From CAZUMW01 sp964621615 (lineage in GTDB: Bacteria; Desulfobacterota; WTBG01; CAIYCZ01; CAIRTM01), in NCBI GenBank assembly GCA_964621615.1, contig CAZUMW010000075.1, forward strand, positions 1 to 12,390: a stretch of 12,390 nucleotides of DNA, read 5' to 3'. The notes under the pieces were generated by a model, which did no database searches, was not told the origin of the DNA, and saw only the letters and a list, made by a program, of their open reading frames with translations. Numbering within the stretch: the stretch's first letter is position 1; each line of letters opens with the position of its first letter. The position numbers and the translations under genes are program-made. Below, one piece after another: positions 7,032-12,127 of the stretch.

Positions 7032-8887
7032 TGAAAAAGTTTTTGGCATTCGCCTGCCGTTACTGGCGCGGACTCATGTCTTTTGTACTGGTTGGGGCCG
7101 GTGCCGGGGTTCTTATCTGGTGGTGCAGTTCATACAGTACATGGATTATACGAAACCATCTTAAAGCGGTTTCCCCGCTTGTCCTGGAGATCATCTTTTT
7201 TCTTATCACCGTAACCGCCGTTGTAAACCTGTATCTTTATTTTAAAAAACGGCGGGAAAAACGAGAGGATGATACATCCGGTAACGTAAACGCCACGCGT
7301 CTGATCAATGCCGTCAGATCTCCCGGCACCCTTATGCTCGGTGCAATTTTGCTGGCAGGACTGGTGATGCTGCTGTTTGTCGTTCCACGCGAGCACCGGA
7401 TATTTTATGATGAGCAGATTTATCAGAATATCGCCCAGAACATAGCAATGACAAAAGGGGAGGGCTCTTTCAAACACGAGGATTTCGGCCAATCGATCGA
7501 TACTTTCTGGAAGCGGTTTACCGGCCGTGCTGGCATGTGCAATGAGGGGAGAAACCAGTATGGGGAATATACCTGTTACCGTCTTGAGTACAACAAGGAA
7601 CCCAACGGGTGGCCCTATGTGCTCAGCCTGGTCTTTCGCGTTTTCGGGGTCAGCTCGGCGGCTACTTTTTATACCAATACATTTTTATTTCTTTTATCGG
7701 TGCTGTGCGTTTATTTTCTTGCCCATGGGCTTTTTCACGACATACGTGCAGGGCTGTATGCAGCCCTTGTGTTTACGCTGACTCCCGAGGTGCTCATCTG
7801 GTACAATACCGTTGCTGCCGAGCCGTCGGCCGCCTTTTTTGCCGCTCTTGCCGTATTGTCGGTTCTGTATTTCGTTAAAGAACAAAGCACCCCGGCGCTT
7901 GTTCTTGCCGCCCTGGTTTGTGCATTCGGCGTACAGTTCAGGCCCGAATCGGCAATGATATGCTTCGTTGCGGGACTTGCTATTATTGTATATTCACCAA
8001 AAGAGCTGGGTAAGGGGCGTTTTTATCTTACAGGAGCGCTTTTTTTTCTTTTGATTATTCCGCACCTTGCCCATCTCTGGGCAGTCAGGGAAATGGGATG
8101 GGGGAGCAGCGGTCCTAAATTCGCCCTTGAACACTTTTATGAAAATTTCAGAGTAAATGCTCTTTTTTACATTAAAAACATGCGGTTTCCCGCACTGTTT
8201 ACACTGCTGTTTTTCGGCGGTCTTTTTTTAAAAAACCCGGTCCGGAGCCGGTTCTGCTTACGGCCCAAAATAATATTGCTGATCTGGTTTTTATTATTCT
8301 GGGGGATTTTTCTGTTCTTTTATGCCGGCAGCTACAACTACGGTGCCGATGTGCGGTTTTCCGTTCTCTCGGCAGTTCCTGTTGCCGTGCTTGCCGGTTT
8401 TGGTTCCGCAGCGATTTCAGGGTATCTGCGCCGCAAATGGTATTGTGCCCCTGCTGTGTTAACCGCTGTAATGATCGTGTGGTTCCTCTCCTTTATGCCG
8501 TTTCTGCGGGCGATCACCGAGGAGGCCTGGGCAGCCAGGGCCGATACCCGGTATGCAGAAAAAATGGCTGAAGTCGTTCCCGATGACGCCGTCATTCTGA
8601 CCCATAATCCCAACATGTTCCTGGTGTGGGGCAAAAACGCTGCGCAGGCATCCCTTGCCACCGAACACCGCCGCTACTTCAGGCATTTTTTCAATAAATA
8701 CAAGGGCGGTGTGTACTTCCATTACAACTTCTGGTGCAACGTAAGCGATCCGCTTCAAAACTCATTCTGCGAAAATATCCTGAAGCGTTACGAGCATACG
8801 GAAATCATGTCATTTAAAGAGCGCGATTACAGCTACCGGCTCTACAGGCTCTACAGGCTTGAGGGCCCGGCAAAGCGGGGAAGGTAA
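7031..8887 (+). CDS. Multispan GT-C glycosyltransferase, ArnT/PMT-like
   Basis: A 618-aa integral membrane protein. Hydrophobic segments occur near 14-33, 48-70, 100-118, 195-230, 240-282, 288-322, 330-352, 385-400, 412-432, 444-462 and 472-492, followed by a soluble C-terminal domain (about 495-618). The first large extracytoplasmic loop has FYDEQIYQN with the acidic pair D127-E128 typical of the GT39/GT83 (PMT/ArnT) group, and NGWPYVLSL at 192-200 resembles the conserved loop region. Such enzymes transfer a sugar from a polyprenyl-phosphate donor to protein or lipid A. The ATG at 7031 forms TGATG with the stop of the carbamoyltransferase and lies 6 nt after AGGAA (7020-7024); a GTG at 7028 would be too close. 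The C-terminus has a YRL triplet encoded by a 9-bp tandem repeat (8840-8857). Acceptor and sugar are unknown. Confidence 0.8.
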   Translation: MKKFLAFACRYWRGLMSFVLVGAGAGVLIWWCSSYSTWIIRNHLKAVSPLVLEIIFFLITVTAVVNLYLYFKKRREKREDDTSGNVNATRLINAVRSPGTLMLGAILLAGLVMLLFVVPREHRIFYDEQIYQNIAQNIAMTKGEGSFKHEDFGQSIDTFWKRFTGRAGMCNEGRNQYGEYTCYRLEYNKEPNGWPYVLSLVFRVFGVSSAATFYTNTFLFLLSVLCVYFLAHGLFHDIRAGLYAALVFTLTPEVLIWYNTVAAEPSAAFFAALAVLSVLYFVKEQSTPALVLAALVCAFGVQFRPESAMICFVAGLAIIVYSPKELGKGRFYLTGALFFLLIIPHLAHLWAVREMGWGSSGPKFALEHFYENFRVNALFYIKNMRFPALFTLLFFGGLFLKNPVRSRFCLRPKIILLIWFLLFWGIFLFFYAGSYNYGADVRFSVLSAVPVAVLAGFGSAAISGYLRRKWYCAPAVLTAVMIVWFLSFMPFLRAITEEAWAARADTRYAEKMAEVVPDDAVILTHNPNMFLVWGKNAAQASLATEHRRYFRHFFNKYKGGVYFHYNFWCNVSDPLQNSFCENILKRYEHTEIMSFKERDYSYRLYRLYRLEGPAKRGR

Positions 8888-9147
8888 TAAAATGGCGATA
8901 TATAAAAAAGAGCAGAACCGAATCCGGGTTAAGTAACATTGCGTTCTGTTGTGGTTTTATAACCGCAATACAATAACCGCTCCAATAACCAATAAATCAG
9001 TTATAGGCGAACTCCGTATAGTACGTAATTACAGCATTATAATACATCTGAATTTATTATATTATAATAAAATGAAATTAAATATATATTGCGCTTTCTG
9101 TAATGTTTTGATAAAACCGTATTTAACCAATGTTCGTATATTAATAG
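8888..9147. other. AT-rich intergenic junction, no convincing gene
   Basis: GC content falls from about half in the glycosyltransferase gene to about 20% in places (for example 9061-9120). Features seen are a CAGAAC/GTTCTG pairing (8913-8918/8943-8948) and a GTGGTT/AACCGC hairpin (8951-8956/8961-8966), which may help terminate the upstream operon. There is also a degenerate triple ATAACC(GC) repeat at 8959, 8973 and 8985. No attC-like hairpin or integrase fragment is found to the left of the first cassette. Confidence 0.5.
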
Positions 9148-9153
9148 TTATGT
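9147..9153 (+). other. Left boundary of integron cassette 1 (R'-like core site)
   Basis: GTTATGT is the exact reverse complement of ACATAAC at 9753-9759, the R'' box of the first attC. In an integron cassette the first six bases and its R'' box correspond in this way, so recombination would fall between G9147 and T9148. The site itself only loosely fits GTTRRRY, and no hairpin precedes it, so it may be a secondary insertion site rather than an attI or attC. Confidence 0.5.
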
Positions 9154-9203
9154 GTTGTTATTAATATCTTTTTCCTCTGTGTCGTGTTGATAGTCAGATA
9201 ATA

Positions 9204-9758
9204 ATGATCTTATATATTAATTGTGCGATAGCATTTTTTATTGGTGTTTGCCATTTGCTAATACAAAGCAAGGGCTTCGTTATATCCGCTTGGATATTAT
9301 CATTGTCATTTTTCATAAGTGCTATCATCGCAAATATTTATTTATTCAGATTTCCAAAATTAAATTTCCTGATACTTCGTAAATTTTCAAAACGTATTGT
9401 CCAAAAACACCCTGATGCTGGTATAAAGAAAATTATTTTAAGAAAATATGACAGTCCATATCAAAGACAGTTAAAAGGTAATGTTCCCACTAAATATCAT
9501 TTAATAATTCTTACAGACTCGCCAATATCCAATGAGGGCAAATCTCTTCAGAGATCAGCAACTAATTTTCATAATCCAAATTGCAACGACTTGCAAACTC
9601 TTGGACTAAGCAATGATTTTTCTGAAGTTTATAAGCAAAACCCAAACAATGACTTTTTGAGTGAATGGCGGTTTCAAGTAACCGATAATATTTCATCATT
9701 CAACCTTAAAGGACATTTCGACAAATGCTGGACTACATACATTAGAAACTTCACATAA
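9204..9758 (+). CDS. Cassette 1 protein: two-TM membrane protein, unknown family
   Basis: A 184-aa protein that I do not recognise. Two hydrophobic helices (about 2-20 and 25-49) form a membrane hairpin. A basic stretch (residues 56-80, many Lys/Arg) follows, then a soluble, probably cytoplasmic domain of about 110 residues with a hydrophobic strand YHLIILTD near 98-105 and a C-terminal WRFQVTDN segment. The gene is AT-rich and unlike the left half of the window in codon use. Its TAA stop is embedded in the R'' box of the attC at 9753, the typical position of a cassette gene stop, and it fills most of the cassette 9148-9822. The start lacks a clear ribosome binding site, so the exact start is uncertain. 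It could be a stand-alone anti-phage effector or another adaptive cassette gene; nothing in the sequence decides. Confidence 0.7.
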   Translation: MILYINCAIAFFIGVCHLLIQSKGFVISAWILSLSFFISAIIANIYLFRFPKLNFLILRKFSKRIVQKHPDAGIKKIILRKYDSPYQRQLKGNVPTKYHLIILTDSPISNEGKSLQRSATNFHNPNCNDLQTLGLSNDFSEVYKQNPNNDFLSEWRFQVTDNISSFNLKGHFDKCWTTYIRNFT

Positions 9759-9828
9759 CAAGTGGGTCAACAGGGCTTGTGTGCTCGCTGGCGCTTCACA
9801 CACAAGCCCGTTACCCAGGTCGTTAGCC
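9753..9828 (+). other. Integron attC recombination site 1
   Basis: Seventy-six bases with the attC plan. R'' ACATAAC (9753-9759) pairs over four bases with R' GTTAGCC (9822-9828). After unpaired spacers, TGGGT (9763-9767) pairs with ACCCA (9813-9817), AAC (9769-9771) with GTT (9810-9812), and an 11-bp stem 9773-9783/9799-9809 closes a 15-nt loop. C9768 and A9772 are left unpaired on the left arm, as expected for the extrahelical bases that direct integrase strand choice. Predicted crossover lies between G9822 and T9823. Confidence 0.85.
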
Positions 9829-9846
9829 AAATAAGAGATTGAAAGA

Positions 9847-10767
9847 ATGGAGAATTTCTTAATCACACTAGGAAGCGTTATATTTGGTGTAATTGCCACC
9901 ATTCTGGTGTCAAATCATTATTTCCGACGGTCAAAAGAAAAATCACTCACACCATTCATACAATTTTCTACATCTATATTTAGAGGTGTCGATTCATCTG
10001 TAAGGGATGCTTTAAAAATTGAATATAAAGGCGTCCCGATAAAAGATCTCTTCGAAATACAATTTTTAATTGCAAATACAGGAGAGAGGCCAATACGTGA
10101 TGTAATTCGTCCATTAACCATGCGAATCCCTGAAAATTCACAAATATTAGATGCATCTATTCTTTACATCCATCCAAAAGGACGTGAAGTCTCAATATCT
10201 GTTAATGAATCAAATGTTGCCTTTAATTTTGAACTTCTTAATTCTGATGAATTTTTCATTTCAAAAGTCCTACTTGAGGGCGAACCCAAAGAGAAGGATT
10301 TTGAATTTTCAATCTCCGTTGACGATCTGCCACCAAAATTAGATTGTAGGTTTCTTCCTCTAAGCCTTGTTGATACAGGGGAAAAGCGGGAATTTGAAGC
10401 CGGGATGCTTGTTGGTGGATTAGTATGTCTTATTTTGGGCGCTTCACTTGCGAGCCTAATCTATGCCCAATGGGACATGATATCCGCACTATGGAGAACA
10501 GACTTTTGGAGTACCTTAAAAAATAATTGGCTAATACTCATAGGTTCGGCTGTTACCACAATACCGGCGCTACTTCTAATTATCTTAGGCCCAATGTTGG
10601 CAATAGGGGCATTTACAAACTTTTCATTCCCTAAAAAAAGAAGGTTCCCGGTACCTGCTGATTATGTGCGTCGTCCTTTTAGATTTTATCGATACCGTGA
10701 CTTTGAATATGAGGTAGTGGCTAACCACGCTAATTCAGCCGACGCAAAAAGCCGCGCGGCTGATTAG
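9847..10767 (+). CDS. Cassette 2 protein: membrane-anchored beta-rich protein, unknown family
   Basis: A 306-aa protein without a name I can defend. It has an N-terminal membrane helix (about 5-24), then a soluble domain (about 30-180) of alternating strands that looks like a beta-sandwich and contains LKIEYKGVPIKDLFEIQFLI (56-75) and NTGERPI. Two more membrane helices (about 186-207 and 228-256) are followed by a basic, aromatic tail (RRPFRFYRYRDFEYEV, 275-290). It lies in its own integron cassette (9823-10772), beginning 25 nt after the attC crossover. GAAAGA just ahead of the ATG is a weak ribosome binding site. Codon use is AT-rich. The reading frame runs on through the next attC, so residues 291-306 are encoded by recombination-site DNA and are probably not part of the ancestral fold. 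A signalling or pore-type effector is conceivable, but that is inference. Confidence 0.75.
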   Translation: MENFLITLGSVIFGVIATILVSNHYFRRSKEKSLTPFIQFSTSIFRGVDSSVRDALKIEYKGVPIKDLFEIQFLIANTGERPIRDVIRPLTMRIPENSQILDASILYIHPKGREVSISVNESNVAFNFELLNSDEFFISKVLLEGEPKEKDFEFSISVDDLPPKLDCRFLPLSLVDTGEKREFEAGMLVGGLVCLILGASLASLIYAQWDMISALWRTDFWSTLKNNWLILIGSAVTTIPALLLIILGPMLAIGAFTNFSFPKKRRFPVPADYVRRPFRFYRYRDFEYEVVANHANSADAKSRAAD

Positions 10768-10778
10768 CAGCGTAAGGC
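10719..10778 (+). other. Integron attC recombination site 2 (60 bp)
   Basis: Exactly 60 bases, the classic length. R'' GGCTAAC (10719-10725), spacer CAC, L'' GCTAAT-T-CAGCCG (10729-10741), a variable loop, L' CGGCTGATTAGC (10757-10768), spacer AGC and R' GTAAGGC (10772-10778). T10735 is the extrahelical base. R' differs from the GTTRRRY rule by one base (GTTAGGC to GTAAGGC). R'' is the complement of GTTAGCC, the start of this same cassette at 9822. It overlaps the 3' end of the upstream coding region. Confidence 0.8.
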
Positions 10779-10906
10779 GGGCCGCTTGAGTCGCGCCTGA
10801 GAAAATATATATAGTATAGAAGCAACAGGCGCGACACCACGCTCTCGCCGCCTCGCTGTCCGGCCGATGGCCGGACTGACCCGCTCGGCTGCTCGCCCGC
10901 CTTACG
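10771..10906. repeat. Multi-branched palindromic region inside ORF-less cassette 3
   Basis: A perfect 12-bp inverted repeat, CGTAAGGCGGGC at 10771-10782 and its complement at 10895-10906, encloses two further perfect hairpins: 10-bp GTCGCGCCTG/CAGGCGCGAC (10790-10799/10826-10835) with an AT-rich loop, and 8-bp GTCCGGCC/GGCCGGAC (10858-10865/10869-10876). The left arm coincides with the start of cassette 3. No plausible protein is encoded on the plus strand, and the minus-strand frame is low-complexity and arginine/alanine-rich. Confidence 0.75.
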
Positions 10907-11049
10907 GGGAGCTGACCGAAAAAACCGGGCCTCGCTAATTTGCGGCGGACCGCTACCAGCGGCCCGCCTAACAAAACGCTCGACCATTCGCCCCTCTCAC
11001 CTGCGCCTTTCCAAGACGCAGGCTCAAGGGGGCGACGGTCAGCTCCCCG
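10905..11049. repeat. 14-bp inverted repeat spanning the third attC
   Basis: CGGGGAGCTGACCG at 10905-10918 is the exact reverse complement of CGGTCAGCTCCCCG at 11036-11049. Joined with the neighbouring GTAAGGCGGGC complement, the minus strand at 10918-10895 spells the end of cassette 3 fused to its start, as in a circularised or tandem copy in inverted orientation. A further hairpin, GGCGG.CCGCT/AGCGG.CCGCC (10944-10968), lies between the arms. Confidence 0.7.
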
Positions 11050-11055
11050 TTCGCG
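10966..11055 (+). other. Candidate integron attC site 3
   Basis: Ninety bases. R'' GCCTAAC (10966-10972) fits RYYYAAC. It is followed by a 5-nt spacer, L'' GCT-C-GACC (10978-10985), an inner stem TCGCCCC/GGGGCGA (10988-10994/11029-11035) and CCTGCG/CGCAGG (11000-11005/11017-11022), then L' GGTCAGC (11037-11043), a 5-nt spacer and R' GTTCGCG (11049-11055). C10981 is the unpaired extra base of the left arm. R'' matches the complement of GTTAGGC, close to the cassette start GTAAGGC at 10772. R' departs from GTTRRRY, so it is less certain than the other two sites. Confidence 0.6.
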
Positions 11056-11086
11056 ATAAAATAAAGCAAAGGAGGATTCAACTGGA

Positions 11087-11182
11087 ATGAGCGTCTCTGA
11101 AATGTTCTCCGAATTTATTATCAATTTGGCGATTAGCAATGCGGACACCATCAGTACGGTAAGGGGTCAAGTCTGCCTTTGA
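11087..11182 (+). pseudogene. 5' remnant of a CBASS-like (SMODS) nucleotidyltransferase
   Basis: A 31-codon frame starting MSVSEMFSEF and ending at a TGA after a junction. The first 24 residues, up to NADTIST, resemble my recollection of the N-terminus of SMODS/CD-NTase nucleotidyltransferases, where the sequence normally goes on with an RYGEIT-like segment and the GS motif active site. Here the frame switches at about 11157 into a GGGGTCAAGTCTGCC sequence typical of dispersed repeats, so no catalytic residue remains. A strong AGGAGG-type ribosome binding site (GGAGG, 11071-11075) lies 11 nt upstream. It directly follows the third attC. The family match rests on a short stretch and is therefore moderate. 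Confidence 0.42.
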
Positions 11183-11183
11183 C
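11163..11183. repeat. Short palindromic repeat at the break point
   Basis: GTCAA (11166-11170) pairs with TTGAC (11179-11183) within GGGGTCAAGTCTGCCTTTGAC. I associate this module with dispersed repeats near REP-associated (RAYT) transposases. It begins where the nucleotidyltransferase similarity ends and so marks the likely insertion or deletion point. The remaining bases to 11310 show no gene. Confidence 0.4.
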
Positions 11184-11310
11184 TCATATTGCGATTTTTG
11201 TATAACACTGGTTCGGTTTATTCAAACATAAAAATTCACTTCTTTGTACTGCTTTTTCGCTAAAGCTGCAAGGCAGCCACATATTTCCAGAGTTGGCCCC
11301 AAAATACTTC

Positions 11311-11349
11311 TTGATCGTTATGTTAATGGCGGCTATACTTAGGCTATAC
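11311..11349 (+). promoter_or_regulatory. Predicted mazEF promoter and operator repeats
   Basis: TTGATC (11311-11316) and TATACT (11334-11339) are 17 bp apart, a good sigma-70 pair. GGCTATAC occurs twice, at 11331-11338 and 11342-11349, 11 bp apart (one helical turn), overlapping the -10 and the start site. MazE-type antitoxins with MazF autorepress their operons, so these repeats are the likely operator. Confidence 0.6.
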
Positions 11350-11368
11350 ATCATAAGGAGGTGGACGA

Positions 11369-11617
11369 ATGTATGCCAAAATTCAAAAATGGGGAAACAG
11401 CCAAGGGCTTCGCCTTACAAAGAGCATTCTAGCCGATGCACAACTTGGAGTTGGTGACGAAGTGGATATTAGTGTTAAAGACGGTATTATGATTGTCACC
11501 CCTGCCAAAAAGATACGTGGCAAGCACAGCCTTAAGAACCTTGTTGCACGTATTCCTGATAATTATAAAACCGGCGAAGTCGACTGGGGGGAGTCGGTTG
11601 GCAAGGAGGAGTGGTGA
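11369..11617 (+). CDS. mazE: MazE-type antitoxin, AbrB/SpoVT fold
   Basis: An 82-aa protein with the swapped-hairpin AbrB-type DNA-binding domain at residues 1-48: IQKWGNSQGLRL (5-16), the LGVGDEVDI turn (26-34) and the IMIVTPAKK strand (40-48). The acidic C-terminal tail with DWGESVGKEEW is the usual toxin-binding segment that wraps around MazF. It neutralises the toxin and represses the operon. AAGGAGG (11355-11361) is a strong ribosome binding site 7 nt before the ATG. The stop is separated from the mazF start by one nucleotide. Confidence 0.92.
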   Translation: MYAKIQKWGNSQGLRLTKSILADAQLGVGDEVDISVKDGIMIVTPAKKIRGKHSLKNLVARIPDNYKTGEVDWGESVGKEEW

Positions 11618-11618
11618 A

Positions 11619-11954
11619 ATGGCTGCTTATGTTCCAAAACAAGGGGACATTATCGCCATTACATTTGATCCACAATCCGGCCATGAACAGAAAGGTCGAC
11701 GGCCTGCTTTGGTAGTCAGCAAGGAGCTTTTCAATCGAAGCACCGGTTTGGCAATCGTCTGTCCAGTTACGAACACAGACCGTGGCTTCCCTTTTCACAT
11801 CCCTGTTCCGAGTGACAGTAAGCTGAAAGGTTTCATTATGGTTGAGCAAGTTAAATCTGTTGATTTTCGTGCACGTCGCGCCAAGCGAATCGAATATGGC
11901 AGTGATGAACTGCTCTCTGAAGTGCTGTCAATCCTGGATGCCTGCATCTATTAA
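11619..11954 (+). CDS. mazF: MazF-type mRNA interferase toxin
   Basis: A 111-aa toxin of the PemK/MazF family, normal length, probably cutting single-stranded mRNA at a short sequence. It begins YVPKQGDII and has the conserved GHEQKGRRPALVVS segment with catalytic-type R28, followed by the CPVTNTDRGFPF loop with T51 and VEQVKSVDFRARRA (76-89), all collinear with E. coli MazF. Start chosen at the ATG at 11619 because AAGGAGG (11603-11609, inside mazE) is well placed and the TGAAATG arrangement couples it to mazE; a longer frame to the left would overlap mazE. The active-site residues appear intact, so the pair should be functional and may stabilise the surrounding island. Cleavage specificity cannot be read from the sequence. 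Confidence 0.93.
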   Translation: MAAYVPKQGDIIAITFDPQSGHEQKGRRPALVVSKELFNRSTGLAIVCPVTNTDRGFPFHIPVPSDSKLKGFIMVEQVKSVDFRARRAKRIEYGSDELLSEVLSILDACIY

Positions 11955-11980
11955 GAGGCCAACAAGCAAATTAATTTACA

Positions 11981-12014
11981 TAACCTGATCCAGTAACTTC
12001 CGGTTAGGTTTTTG
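11981..12014 (+). terminator. Possible weak terminator after mazF
   Basis: TAACC (11981-11985) can pair with GGTTA (12002-12006), or AACCT with AGGTT (12006-12010), followed by TTTTT. The loop is long and the stem short, so support is limited. Confidence 0.3.
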
Positions 12015-12055
12015 CATTCGAAATTTTTTTGTTTGACGGGGGTAAAAAAAGCGTA

Positions 12056-12072
12056 AAAGGGGACGTCCCAAT
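12056..12072. repeat. GGGACGTCCC palindrome
   Basis: A perfect 10-bp palindrome (12060-12069) within AAAAGGGGACGTCCCAA. It resembles short dispersed repeats found around REP-associated transposases, like the module at 11163-11183. No gene is seen between mazF and the transposase. Confidence 0.4.
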
Positions 12073-12127
12073 ATATCTCAAGTGTGGTAAACTACCGAGG
12101 ACTGTTTGATAGGCTATAACGAAAACA

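Noticed and set aside
8892..8936. 14-codon frame directly after the glycosyltransferase gene
   Set aside because: GGAAGG lies upstream, but the peptide is too short to assess and that motif lies within the preceding gene's end.
8949..9164. 71-codon plus-strand frame in the AT-rich junction
   Set aside because: No ribosome binding site, low-complexity composition, and it would cross the predicted cassette border at 9147.
10735..11151. 138-codon minus-strand reading frame (and a nested 85-codon one)
   Set aside because: It runs through two attC sites and the palindromes, has arginine/alanine-rich repeat-like composition, and would overlap cassette 2 and the nucleotidyltransferase remnant.
11317..11323. 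GTTATGT, the same heptamer as the cassette 1 border
   Set aside because: No attC-like hairpin precedes it, and it lies in the spacer of a good promoter; probably coincidence.
11957..12009. Possible attC after mazF (GGCCAAC ... GTTAGGT)
   Set aside because: R' fits GTTRRRY, but the 53-bp segment has no convincing stem between L arms, with matches at only about half of the aligned positions.
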